NCBI GenBank assembly: GCA_902781045.1
Contig: CACZHT010000036.1
Span: 1 to 32,954, forward strand
Source: an uncultured Bacteroidales bacterium
GTDB taxonomy: Bacteria > Bacteroidota > Bacteroidia > Bacteroidales > Muribaculaceae
DNA: 32,954 nt
Direction: 5' to 3'
Shown here: positions 14,512-22,143 of the stretch, piece after piece
Position numbering within the stretch: the stretch's first letter is position 1
How the letters are laid out: each line of letters begins with the position of its first letter
Position numbers and translations under genes: made by a program
Notes under the pieces: generated by a model
Seen by the model: the letters and a program-made list of their open reading frames with translations, nothing else
Told to the model about the DNA's origin: nothing
The model's database searches: none

Positions 14512-16287
14512 ATGTACAGAACGAAAACATGTGGAGAACTTCGGCTGGCTAATGCCGGCGAGGTGGTGACGCTGGCCGGTTGGGTGCAGCGCACGCGCAA
14601 GATGGGAGGCATGACCTTCGTTGACCTGCGCGACCGGTATGGCATCACGCAGATTGTGTTTAACAATGAGGTCGATGCCGCATTGTGCGACGAAGCCAAC
14701 CGGTTGGGCCGCGAGTATGTGGTGCAGATTGTCGGTACGGTGGCCGAGCGTTCGAGCAAGAACGCCAACTTGCCCACCGGCGACATCGAGATTATTGCCA
14801 GCAGGCTCAATGTGCTCAGCACCAGCGAAACACCGCCATTCACCATCGAGGACAACACCGACGGTGGCGATGACATCCGCATGAAGTACCGCTACCTGGA
14901 CTTGCGCCGCTCGTGCGTGCGCAAGAACCTGGAGCTGCGGCATCGCATGACCATACTCATCCGCAACTTTCTCGACTCAAAGGATTTTATCGAGGTGGAG
15001 ACCCCGATTCTCATCGGCTCGACCCCCGAGGGAGCACGCGACTTTGTCGTGCCCTCGCGCATGAACCCCGGGCAGTTCTACGCTCTGCCGCAGAGCCCGC
15101 AGACGCTCAAGCAGCTGCTGATGGTGGCAGGGTTTGACCGCTACTTCCAGATTGCCAAGTGCTTCCGCGACGAGGACCTGCGTGCCGACCGACAGCCCGA
15201 GTTCACGCAGATTGACTGCGAGATGAGCTATGTCGAGCAGGAGGATGTGCTGCAAATCTTTGAGGACATGGCCCGCCATCTGTTCAAGGAAGTGCGCGGT
15301 GTCGACCTGCCCGACAAGCTACAGCAGATGACGTGGCACGACGCTATGCGCCTCTATGGCAGCGACAAGCCCGACCTGCGCTTCGGCATGACCTTTGTCG
15401 AGTTGATGGATGTCATGAAGCGCGGCAAGTTCAGCGTCTTTGACGACGCGGCCTATATCGGCGGCATCTGTGTGCCCGGCTGTGCCGACTACTCGCGCAA
15501 GCAACTGGACGAGCTCACCAACTTTGTCAAGCGTCCGCAGGTGGGTGCCAAGGGCTTGGTCTATGTCAAGTATAACACCGACGGCACCATCAAGAGCAGT
15601 GTCGACAAGTTCTATGACCACGACGACCTCATGGCGCTCAAGCAGGCCATGGGAGCCAATGACGGTGACCTGGTGCTGATCTTGAGCGGCGACAACGCCA
15701 ACAAGACCCGCATCCAGTTGTGTGCGCTGCGTCTGGAGATGGGCGAGCGGCTGGGGCTGCGCGACAAGGACCGCTTTGAGTGCCTGTGGATTGTCGACTT
15801 CCCGCTGTTTGAGTGGAGCGACGAGGAGCAGCGCCTGATGGCCACGCACCACCCGTTCACCATGCCCAACCCCGATGACATCCCACTGCTCGACGAGCAT
15901 CCCGAGCGCGTCCGGGCTGTGGCCTACGACTTTGTGTGCAACGGCATCGAGGTGGGCGGCGGCAGCCTCCGTATCCACGACGGCCAGCTCCAGGCCAAGA
16001 TGTTCGAGATCCTGGGCTTCACGCCCGAGAAGGCAATGGCCCAGTTTGGCTTCCTGATCAACGCCTTCAAGTATGGAGCGCCCCCTCACGCTGGTCTGGC
16101 CTTCGGTCTGGACCGCTTTGTGTCGATCATGGCGGGCTTGGACAGCATACGCGACTGCATCGCATTCCCCAAGAACAACAGTGGCCGCGACGTGATGCTC
16201 GACGCTCCCAGCGAGATTGCGCAGGAGCAGCTTGACGAACTCTATCTGAACATCGACAATGACCGACTGCGTGCGCTCAAGGGTTGA
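14512..16287 (+). CDS. aspS: Aspartyl-tRNA synthetase
   Basis: Codes for 591 residues from the ATG at 14512 ([11 protein letters not shown], the canonical start); an in-frame TTG 27 nt earlier is less likely. It charges tRNA-Asp with aspartate using ATP. Domains in order: OB-fold anticodon-binding domain at about 1-105 ([26 protein letters not shown]), class II core with motif 1 ([15 protein letters not shown]), the substrate loop [19 protein letters not shown], motif 2 ([14 protein letters not shown]), a GAD insertion at about 285-410 as in bacterial enzymes, and motif 3 GLAFGLDRF near the C-terminus. Length equals that of other bacterial AspRS. The next gene starts inside its last 29 nt, so these are translationally linked. 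Confidence 0.98.
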   Translation: MYRTKTCGELRLANAGEVVTLAGWVQRTRKMGGMTFVDLRDRYGITQIVFNNEVDAALCDEANRLGREYVVQIVGTVAERSSKNANLPTGDIEIIASRLNVLSTSETPPFTIEDNTDGGDDIRMKYRYLDLRRSCVRKNLELRHRMTILIRNFLDSKDFIEVETPILIGSTPEGARDFVVPSRMNPGQFYALPQSPQTLKQLLMVAGFDRYFQIAKCFRDEDLRADRQPEFTQIDCEMSYVEQEDVLQIFEDMARHLFKEVRGVDLPDKLQQMTWHDAMRLYGSDKPDLRFGMTFVELMDVMKRGKFSVFDDAAYIGGICVPGCADYSRKQLDELTNFVKRPQVGAKGLVYVKYNTDGTIKSSVDKFYDHDDLMALKQAMGANDGDLVLILSGDNANKTRIQLCALRLEMGERLGLRDKDRFECLWIVDFPLFEWSDEEQRLMATHHPFTMPNPDDIPLLDEHPERVRAVAYDFVCNGIEVGGGSLRIHDGQLQAKMFEILGFTPEKAMAQFGFLINAFKYGAPPHAGLAFGLDRFVSIMAGLDSIRDCIAFPKNNSGRDVMLDAPSEIAQEQLDELYLNIDNDRLRALKG

Positions 16288-17062
16288 CGACATCGCTCAT
16301 GCTATCGAGCAGGTGGCTCCGTTGCGCTGGCAGGAGAGCTATGACAACGCTGGCATTCAGGTGGGCGACCCCCAGGCGCAGGTCACGGGTGTGCTGCTGT
16401 GCACCGACGTGACCATGGATGTCATCGACGAGGCCATCGCGCGCGGGTACAATATGGTGGTGAGCCATCATCCGCTCATCTTCCATGGGCTGAAGAAGCT
16501 GGCCGGGCGCGACAGGGTCGAGCGCATGGTGGCACGTGCCATCAAGAACGACATCGCCCTCTACTGCGCGCACACCAACATGGACAACGCTCCAGCCGGT
16601 GTGTCGCACCACATGGCCGCCAAGCTGCACATGACCGATGTCGAGGTGCTTGAGGCGCACGACGACGGTGGCACGCTCGTCGGTAGTGGAGTGATTGGCT
16701 CCATCGAGCCAATGCCTGTGATGGAATTTCTGCGCTGCGTCAAGGCCGCCTTCGAGGTCGGGGCTGTGCGCTACAGCGGCGACACCGCCGGCATGGTCAC
16801 CCGGGTGGCCCTGTGTGGGGGAGCCGGGGCATTCCTCATCGACCGCGCCCGCGTGGCCGGTGCGCAGGTCTTCGTCACTGGCGATGTCAAGTATCACGAC
16901 TTCCAGCGTGCCGACGAGGGCATCGTCATCGCCGACATCGGCCACTACGAGAGCGAGCACTTCACCGTCGAGCTGTTTGCCCACATCATCGCCCGCCAGT
17001 GTCCTGGTGTCGAGGTGGCAATGGCGCGGCAGGAACGCAACCCGGTGAAATATTTAATCTAA
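16259..17062 (+). CDS. Nif3-like dinuclear metal-centre protein (DUF34)
   Basis: Codes for 267 residues and overlaps aspS by 29 nt; a GTG at 16271 would give a 263-residue alternative. Nif3/YbgI proteins form hexameric rings with two metals per subunit and have been linked to GTP cyclohydrolase-like chemistry and metal handling, but the physiological role is unsettled. The signature residues are present: [10 protein letters not shown] near the start, [11 protein letters not shown] (metal His pair), [28 protein letters not shown], and [10 protein letters not shown] (His and Glu ligands). It is the short form without the PII-like insertion that many homologues carry (about 365 residues). It is probably co-transcribed with aspS and the zinc-ribbon gene that follows 45 nt later. 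Confidence 0.92.
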   Translation: MTDCVRSRVDDIAHAIEQVAPLRWQESYDNAGIQVGDPQAQVTGVLLCTDVTMDVIDEAIARGYNMVVSHHPLIFHGLKKLAGRDRVERMVARAIKNDIALYCAHTNMDNAPAGVSHHMAAKLHMTDVEVLEAHDDGGTLVGSGVIGSIEPMPVMEFLRCVKAAFEVGAVRYSGDTAGMVTRVALCGGAGAFLIDRARVAGAQVFVTGDVKYHDFQRADEGIVIADIGHYESEHFTVELFAHIIARQCPGVEVAMARQERNPVKYLI

Positions 17063-17107
17063 CAAGAACATCTAGACTCTCTAGAGAAATAACAATAACA
17101 AACAACT

Positions 17108-17878
17108 ATGGCAAAAAGAGATCATGAACTGACCGTTGAGGAGCGACTCAAAGCGTTGTACCACCTGCAGAAGATCCTCTCGGAGGTCGACCGCATCAAG
17201 ATTCTGCGTGGCGAGCTGCCCCTAGAGGTCGAGGACCTGGATGCCGCCATCGAGGGACTGCAGACACGCATCAACAACTACAGCGATGAGATTGTGGGGC
17301 TGCAGCAGGACATCGCCGACCAGCAGGCCGCGCGCGACCAGGCCGAGGCACGCATCGAGAAGTACACCCGCGACCAGGACAATGTGCGCAACAACCGCGA
17401 GTTCGACCATCTGACCAAGGAGATTGAGTATGAGACACTCAACATCGAGTTGGCCGAGAAGAGGATGAACGAGGCGGCACGCAAGATTGAAGCCATCAAG
17501 GCCGAGATCGCCCGCGCACAAGACCAGCTTGAGGACAACCAGCACGTGCTGGCCGACAAGAAGAGCGAGCTCAACGAGATTGTCAGTGAGACCAAGCAGG
17601 ACGAGGAGAAGCTGCGCGAGCAGGCCAAGCGTCTGGAGAACAAGATTGACACCCGTCTGCTGACGGCGTTCAAGCGCATCCGCAAGAACGCGCGCAACGG
17701 ACTGGGCGTGGTCTATGTGCAGCGCAATGCTTGTGGTGGCTGCTTCAACCGCATCCCGCCACAGCGCCAGATGGAAATCAAGATGCACAAGAAGATTATC
17801 GTCTGCGAGTACTGTGGACGCATCTTGGTCGACCCGGCTCTGGCCGGAGTGAGCGAGGCCGAGGCAAAGAACGCCTGA
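17108..17878 (+). CDS. Coiled-coil protein with C-terminal C4 zinc ribbon
   Basis: Codes for 256 residues. Residues from about 10 to 190 form a long coiled coil rich in Glu, Lys, Gln and Ala (IADQQAARDQAEARIEKYTR and following), including the conserved NNREFDHLTKEIEY motif. Residues from about 195 hold the zinc ribbon, with CGGC and CEYC as the two Cys pairs around IPPQRQMEIKMHKKIIVCEY. This is the zf-RING_7/DUF164 architecture also seen in HP0958 (FlgZ) of Helicobacter and CdsZ of Chlamydia, which bind RNA or act as chaperone-like adaptors. In this phylum it commonly follows a Nif3 gene, as here. The cytoplasmic role is unknown. Confidence 0.92.
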   Translation: MAKRDHELTVEERLKALYHLQKILSEVDRIKILRGELPLEVEDLDAAIEGLQTRINNYSDEIVGLQQDIADQQAARDQAEARIEKYTRDQDNVRNNREFDHLTKEIEYETLNIELAEKRMNEAARKIEAIKAEIARAQDQLEDNQHVLADKKSELNEIVSETKQDEEKLREQAKRLENKIDTRLLTAFKRIRKNARNGLGVVYVQRNACGGCFNRIPPQRQMEIKMHKKIIVCEYCGRILVDPALAGVSEAEAKNA

Positions 17879-18002
17879 CCTCGATGGGCTGTGACCCAAC
17901 TGCCCAAGTGAGTCTGAGGGGCGATTGCCCCAAGTCGGACAACAAGCTGAAGGCTCTGCACTTCTCCAAGCAACAACAGTAGGGGAGGGGCGGAGCCTTT
18001 TG

Positions 18003-18112
18003 TCAATGCACAATGCACAATTCGCAATGCACAATCTCCCCCCACTACCAGCGAAACGATCTACCAGCGCAGCGTTCTACCAGCGCAGCGTTCTACCAGC
18101 GCGCAGCGCGAT
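18003..18112. repeat. Two short tandem repeat blocks between genes
   Basis: CAATGCACAATGCACAATTCGCAATGCACAATC (about 18004-18036) is a degenerate tandem of GCACAAT. Directly after it come four units of CTACCAGCGCAGCGTT-like sequence at 18045-18060, 18061-18076, 18077-18092 and 18093-18112. The middle two are identical 16-mers; the last is extended by 4 nt. The 273-nt gap between the flanking genes holds no ORF. Confidence 0.75.
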
Positions 18113-18151
18113 CTAAATTCTAAATTCTCAATTTTCAATTCTCAATTAATA

Positions 18152-18703
18152 ATGAAGACATCATTTGTATTTCTGGCCGACGGCTTCGAGGAAATCGAGG
18201 CCCTGGCAACCATCGATGTGATGCGCCGTGCTGGCATGCCGGTGGTCACTGTGTCAATCAACCCCACACCGCAGGTCACCGGTGCCCATGGTGTGCCCGT
18301 GCTGGCCGATGCCCTCATCGCCGACTGCGACCTGGCCGATGCCGAGTGGCTCATCTGTCCCGGTGGCATGCCTGGAGCCACTAATCTGGCCGCTTGCCGG
18401 CCACTGACCGACGCACTGGTGGCTCAGAACCGGGCGGGCGGCAAGCTGGCAGCCATCTGCGCATCACCGGCCATTGTGCTGGCTCCGCTGGGCATCATCA
18501 CTGGCCGCGATGCTGTGTGCTATCCGGGCATGGAGGTGGACTGTGGAGCCAAGTGGGCCGCTACGGCCATGGTGGTGGTCGATGACAATGTGGTGACAGG
18601 GCGTGGCCCGGCTGCGGCTTGCGAGTTTGGGCTGACCATCGTGCGCCAGACATTGGGTGCCGATGCTGCATCGCAGGTGGCCAAAGGTATGCTAATCGCT
18701 TGA
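18152..18703 (+). CDS. DJ-1/PfpI family protein
   Basis: Codes for 183 residues. It matches the DJ-1/YajL branch: FLADGFEEIEAL with the conserved Glu at residue 16, and the nucleophile elbow AAICASPAIVLAP with Cys103, equivalent to human DJ-1 Glu18 and Cys106. ICPGGMPGATNLA precedes it, and the family ending GPAAACEFGLTIV is present. Members act as glyoxalase- or chaperone-like cytoplasmic stress proteins; their true substrates are debated. Full length. It follows a repeat-rich gap and has no clear TAnnTTTG upstream. It may be served by read-through from the zinc-ribbon gene. Confidence 0.93.
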   Translation: MKTSFVFLADGFEEIEALATIDVMRRAGMPVVTVSINPTPQVTGAHGVPVLADALIADCDLADAEWLICPGGMPGATNLAACRPLTDALVAQNRAGGKLAAICASPAIVLAPLGIITGRDAVCYPGMEVDCGAKWAATAMVVVDDNVVTGRGPAAACEFGLTIVRQTLGADAASQVAKGMLIA

Positions 18704-18705
18704 CA

Positions 18706-18810
18706 ATGAGCAATAAAAAATATGACAACGCGTCTCACGACGAGTTGTCATACACATTGAATCAACTTCAGTTAGAGTGTTATGGTGCAAAAGTACTGCT
18801 TTTTCTTTGA
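18706..18810 (+). CDS. Possible 34-residue ORF overlapping a hairpin
   Basis: Starting 2 nt after the DJ-1 stop, an ATG opens 34 codons (MSNKKYDNASHDELSYTLNQ and following). The DNA also forms a long stem (TATGACAAC at 18721-18729 with GTTGTCATA at 18744-18752, plus inner CGTC/GACG), so the frame may be accidental. No family is recognised. Confidence 0.2.
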   Translation: MSNKKYDNASHDELSYTLNQLQLECYGAKVLLFL

Positions 18811-18852
18811 ACTCACCAAATATTTCAAAAACATTTCATATCTTTTAACAAT

Positions 18853-18885
18853 AGAGAAGACATCAAAGCATTTGATGTCTTCTCT
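18853..18885. terminator. Perfect 15-bp bidirectional terminator hairpin
   Basis: AGAGAAGACATCAAA at 18853-18867 pairs exactly with TTTGATGTCTTCTCT at 18871-18885 around loop GCA. It lies between two convergent genes, the DJ-1 gene (plus) and the barrel gene ending at 18914 (minus), and probably stops both. Confidence 0.8.
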
Positions 18886-18913
18886 TCTGATGTTGCAGTT
18901 CTGCTATTTCTTT

Positions 18914-19546
18914 CTATTCTTTGAAAAAATAGGTGGCCGTGAACGACCAGTAGCGATTCTTGGCGATGTTGTCGTCGAGCAGGCGCGTGCGCAGGGTCTC
19001 GCCCACGCTGAAGTTGTAGCCACCCTGCAGCTGCAGGTGGCGGAACAGCTCGATGCCGGCCCCGAAGTGCAGCACCACGCTCACCGTCTTGTAGCGGTTG
19101 ACGTCGGGCAGGTTCTTGCCCACCAGGAACGAGAACGTGGGACCCGCGGCGACAAACGGCATGAGCGTGTTTTCAAAGCCGTTCATGCGGTGCCAGCGGA
19201 ACTTGAGGTTGATGGGCACATCGATGGTGTGCATCCGCACGGTCTCGGTGCCTAGGCCCAGCGACGACCACACCTTGTAGTCGCCATAATGCAGTTTGCT
19301 GCCACGCATCGAGTAGAGCAGCGAGGCGTCCAGCCCGAAGCCGATGCCCTGGATGTTCAACTCGCCTGTCAGGCCCACTGTGGGCCCATAGGCACGATCC
19401 ACAGGCATGATGTCGCTCTGCTTGAAGTGAATCTGGTTGTAGTTGGCGCCGGCGGTCACACCCCAGCGTGTCTCGGTCTGTGCCTGTGCGGCCACAGTGG
19501 CCAGCAAGGCCACAACCAACACGAGTATGCGTGAAATTCTGTTCAT
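18914..19546 (-). CDS. Outer-membrane beta-barrel protein (PorT/OMP_b-brl_2 type), copy A
   Basis: Codes for 210 residues. The signal peptide ISRILVLVVALLATVAAQAQ ends in AQAQ. The mature chain has amphipathic strands such as RWGVTAGANYNQIHF, GPTVGLTGELNIQ, GFGLDASLLYSMRG, TIDVPINLKFRW (the conserved 'iPinlkf' element), PFVAAGPTFSFLVG, FGAGIELFRHLQLQGGYNF and the end YWSFTATYFFKE. This is the OMP_b-brl_2 fold. Two related genes follow upstream on the same strand and all three share the same strand order, so they are tandem paralogues. It has its own minus-strand promoter at 19608-19578. Confidence 0.87.
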   Translation of the reverse strand: MNRISRILVLVVALLATVAAQAQTETRWGVTAGANYNQIHFKQSDIMPVDRAYGPTVGLTGELNIQGIGFGLDASLLYSMRGSKLHYGDYKVWSSLGLGTETVRMHTIDVPINLKFRWHRMNGFENTLMPFVAAGPTFSFLVGKNLPDVNRYKTVSVVLHFGAGIELFRHLQLQGGYNFSVGETLRTRLLDDNIAKNRYWSFTATYFFKE

Positions 19547-19577
19547 TTCTGTTGACTAGCGTTTTTGAAATTTGGTA

Positions 19578-19608
19578 CAAAAATACTGCAATTTCTCGGT
19601 CTGTGCAA
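19578..19608 (-). promoter_or_regulatory. Promoter of barrel gene A
   Basis: On the minus strand TTG (19608-19606) and TATTTTTG (19585-19578) are 20 nt apart, a good Bacteroidota promoter. The leader to the ATG at 19546 is about 25 nt. Confidence 0.6.
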
Positions 19609-19634
19609 CTATTTCACGTTTGTTAATTGTCGGT

Positions 19635-20252
19635 TCAGAACAAGTAGGCGGCGCTGATGGTCCAGAAGCGGTCGGTGCCGTCGACGGCTTCATCGGCTTT
19701 GCCGTCGGCCGTGAGGGTGACAACATCTTTGATTGACTTGTTCAGCCCTAGCCCATAGGCGGCCGAGATCTGGAAGTGGCGGCAAATCTCGAAGCCCGCA
19801 CCGAAGTTCCATGCCGTGGATAGCGACGAGAAGCGGCTGCCCAGACCATCGCCCTTGCGCTTGCTTACCAGGATGGCAAAGTCGGGGCCGGTGAACAGGA
19901 ATGGACGAAACTTATCGGCTATCGATGGGATGACCATCTTCCACTTGAGGTTGACAGGGATGTCGATGTAGTCGCGCTTGAACCAGTGGTCGTCTTGAGT
20001 GAGGTCGTTGGTGCGGCGGGCATATTGCAATGCACCGTCCAGGCACAGCCCCACGATGGGAGTCTCCCACTCGACGAGCAGGCCACCCGTGAAGCCGGTG
20101 CAGTTGTCCTTGCAGGCAAGCTCCTTGATCGTGTGGTTGCTCAGGTTCAGGCTGTTCAGCCCGATGCCGGCCTTGAGGCCAAAGCGCACCTGGGCACTCG
20201 CTGCCAGGCAGAGCAGTGCCACGGCCAGCAGAATCATGTTTCGTTTCATCAT
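19635..20252 (-). CDS. Outer-membrane beta-barrel protein (OMP_b-brl_2 type), copy B
   Basis: Codes for 205 residues. The signal peptide is NMILLAVALLCLAASAQ, with cleavage after ASA. Strands match those of its neighbours: RFGLKAGIGLNSLNL, FTGGLLVEWETPIVG, LCLDGALQYARR, YIDIPVNLKWKMV, PFLFTGPDFAILV, NFGAGFEICRHFQISAAYGL and the end RFWTISAAYLF with terminal Phe. Two cysteines in an exposed loop (KELACKDNCTG) could form a disulfide. The ATG at 20252 is followed by a second ATG one codon later. No TAnnTTTG is obvious in the 70-nt gap upstream. Confidence 0.87.
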   Translation of the reverse strand: MMKRNMILLAVALLCLAASAQVRFGLKAGIGLNSLNLSNHTIKELACKDNCTGFTGGLLVEWETPIVGLCLDGALQYARRTNDLTQDDHWFKRDYIDIPVNLKWKMVIPSIADKFRPFLFTGPDFAILVSKRKGDGLGSRFSSLSTAWNFGAGFEICRHFQISAAYGLGLNKSIKDVVTLTADGKADEAVDGTDRFWTISAAYLF

Positions 20253-20321
20253 GTTGTTCTTGATTTTGAATTTCTATATTGACCTTAACGCAACTTGTTG
20301 GGCGTTATTGTGGGCGAGTTG

Positions 20322-20909
20322 TCAAAAGAGGTAGGCGGCGGTGAGTGTCCAGCAGTGGTCGCGTCCGGTGATGCTCTCGCCATTGCGGTCGATGCCCACT
20401 TGCTTGAATGCCTTGGTTACACCCAGACTGTAGCTGGCCGCCACCTGCAGGTGACCTAACAACTCCACCCCGAAGCCCGCGTCCCACGACAGGTTGCTGG
20501 CGCGGTTGTCCCAGGTGATGTCGCTCGACTCGTGGCACAGCAACCCGAAGTTGGGCCCGGTGAAGGCAAACGGAGCCACCACCTTGTTCAGGCCGACGAT
20601 GCTCAGGGTGTAGCGCAGGTGCAGCGGTATCTCGATGTAGTTGCGGTGATAGGTGCGGCTGTCGCCCCGAAGCGCGTCGTTGCGGTGGGTGAACATCACC
20701 GAGCCGTCGATGCCCAGACCCACAATGGGCAGGCGCAGCTCCAACTGCACACCGGCAGTCCAGCCCATGCGGCGCTCGCTGCTCAGCAGCTTGCTGTCGA
20801 AGTGCAGACTGCTGGACGCGATGCCGGCTTTGGGACCCAGACGCAGCTGTGCGGTGGCAGGCAGTGCCAGCACAGCAAGGGTGAATAATATGGCAACGAG
20901 TCGCTTCAT
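20322..20909 (-). CDS. Outer-membrane beta-barrel protein (OMP_b-brl_2 type), copy C
   Basis: Codes for 195 residues from the ATG at 20909 (MKRLVAILFTLAVLALPATA is the signal). The mature strands mirror copy B closely: LRLGPKAGIASSSLHF, MGWTAGVQLELRLPIVG, LGIDGSVMFTHRN, YIEIPLHLRYTLS, PFAFTGPNFGLLC, WDAGFGVELLGHLQVAASYSL and the end CWTLTAAYLF. B and C are closer to each other than to A by eye. The -7 box at 20923-20916 lies only 6 nt before the ATG, so the mRNA may be leaderless. Divergent from apbE. Confidence 0.87.
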   Translation of the reverse strand: MKRLVAILFTLAVLALPATAQLRLGPKAGIASSSLHFDSKLLSSERRMGWTAGVQLELRLPIVGLGIDGSVMFTHRNDALRGDSRTYHRNYIEIPLHLRYTLSIVGLNKVVAPFAFTGPNFGLLCHESSDITWDNRASNLSWDAGFGVELLGHLQVAASYSLGVTKAFKQVGIDRNGESITGRDHCWTLTAAYLF

Positions 20910-20915
20910 TGCGTG

Positions 20916-20946
20916 CAAAACTAGTGATATTTTTTGTTTTCTGCAA
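20916..20946 (-). promoter_or_regulatory. Promoter of barrel gene C
   Basis: On the minus strand TTG (20946-20944) and TAGTTTTG (20923-20916) are 20 nt apart. The -7 box ends 6 nt before the ATG, leaving almost no leader. Confidence 0.5.
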
Positions 20947-20976
20947 GTTTTTGGTGGCTATGTTGCTGCAAATTGC

Positions 20977-20984
20977 TAATTTTG
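20977..20984 (+). promoter_or_regulatory. -7 element of apbE
   Basis: TAATTTTG lies 12 nt before the apbE ATG at 20997. TTTG at 20950-20953 (spacer 23 nt) may be the upstream element. It overlaps the back-to-back promoter region of barrel gene C. Confidence 0.5.
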
Positions 20985-20996
20985 CCGAAAAATCGC

Positions 20997-22010
20997 ATGA
21001 AGATAACCAAAAGATACTTGGCCGTCGTCGTTGCTGCCATCTTCGGGGTGGTGGCACTCGTGTGCACGCGGCAGCGACCGCAGCGGTGGCTCGACAACTC
21101 GGGTGTGGTGTGGACGACCGACTACCACATCAGCTACCTCTCGTCGGTTGACCTGAGAGACTCCATCCAGGCGGTGCTGCAGGCTGTGGACCGCAGTGCG
21201 TCGGTCTACAACCGGTCCTCGCTTGTGAGCCGGTTCAATGCCGGGCAGTCGGTCGGCGCCGATGCCATCCTCGACACGCTCTACCGGGCATCGGTGGGCG
21301 TTCACGGCCAGTCGGAGGGGGCTTTCGACCCCACGGTGATGCCGCTGGTCAATGCTTGGGGCTTCGGCTACAAGAGTGGGGCGATGCCCACCGAGGCGCA
21401 GATTGACAGTATTCTCGCCTTTGTCGGGCTGGACAAGGTGGGGCTGGTCGGGGGGCACCTGGTCAAGCGAGACCCGCGTGTGCAGCTCGACTTCAGCTCC
21501 ATTGCCAAGGGGCTGGCCTGCGATGAGGTGGGACGCATGTTGCGGCGCAATGGTGTGCAGTGCTTTATGATTGAGATTGGTGGCGAGATTGCCTGTGCCG
21601 GACGCAACCGGCAGGACTTGCCCTGGCATGTGTCGGTCGACCTGCCCAGCGACCAGCCCGACTCGGTGAGCCACGAGCCGGCCCTGGTGCTGGCCGTCGA
21701 CAACGGTGGTGTGGCCACCAGCGGCAACTACCGCAAGTATCGCGAGAGTGGTGGACAGCGCATCTCACACATTGTCGACCCCAAGACGGGACGCTCTCAG
21801 GCGAGTGTGTTGCTCAGTGTCACTGTGGTGGCACCCAACTGCATGCTGGCCGACGCCTGGGCCACGGCGTGCATGGTGCTGGGCACGGAGCGCGTGGTGC
21901 AGCTCATGGAGGGGCGCGACGACTTGGGCGTGATGACCATCACTGCCGGCCCCGAGGGACAGCTGGTGGTGTGGAGCAACGCCCGCTTTGCCCGCCTGGT
22001 GGCACAATGA
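20997..22010 (+). CDS. apbE: FAD:protein FMN transferase (ApbE)
   Basis: Codes for 337 residues from the ATG at 20997; an upstream in-frame ATG at 20934 would place coding sequence across the promoter. ApbE transfers FMN from FAD to a Thr of target proteins such as subunits of the Na+-pumping NADH dehydrogenase (Nqr) and Rnf complexes, outside the cytoplasmic membrane and with Mg2+. Motifs seen: GAFDPTVMPLVNAWGFG, QLDFSSIAKGLACDEV, FMIEIGGEIACAG, GGVATSGNYRKY, HIVDPKTGR and MLADAWATACMVLG, in the family order. The N-terminus has a hydrophobic anchor (YLAVVVAAIFGVVALVC); the Cys there lacks a standard lipobox. The length is normal. No Nqr or Rnf genes are in this window. Confidence 0.95.
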   Translation: MKITKRYLAVVVAAIFGVVALVCTRQRPQRWLDNSGVVWTTDYHISYLSSVDLRDSIQAVLQAVDRSASVYNRSSLVSRFNAGQSVGADAILDTLYRASVGVHGQSEGAFDPTVMPLVNAWGFGYKSGAMPTEAQIDSILAFVGLDKVGLVGGHLVKRDPRVQLDFSSIAKGLACDEVGRMLRRNGVQCFMIEIGGEIACAGRNRQDLPWHVSVDLPSDQPDSVSHEPALVLAVDNGGVATSGNYRKYRESGGQRISHIVDPKTGRSQASVLLSVTVVAPNCMLADAWATACMVLGTERVVQLMEGRDDLGVMTITAGPEGQLVVWSNARFARLVAQ

Positions 22011-22061
22011 GCCGGCAGGCTACTTGTCCCGATAATTTTCTGTGTAACCAAATTTTCCGGC

Positions 22062-22102
22062 AAAAAAATGTCTGGCAACGGTGCTTGTGTTGCCAGACAT
22101 TT
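22062..22102. terminator. Bidirectional terminator between apbE and rng
   Basis: AAATGTCTGGCAAC at 22066-22079 pairs exactly with GTTGCCAGACATTT at 22089-22102. On the minus strand a run of seven T residues follows (22068-22062), making a classical intrinsic terminator for rng. It also ends the convergent apbE transcript. Confidence 0.85.
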
Positions 22103-22143
22103 GCTGTTATTTGCTCATTCGCACGAGGTGTGCTCGCAGGAGG

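Noticed and set aside
15319..16293. 324-codon minus-strand frame opposite aspS
   Set aside because: aspS motifs 2 and 3 and the GAD domain are on the sense strand; the antisense frame lacks any recognisable domain.
20305..21057. 250-codon minus-strand frame spanning barrel gene C and the divergent promoters
   Set aside because: Arg/His/Pro-rich product crossing two promoters; the barrel frame with signal peptide and terminal Phe is clearly the real one.
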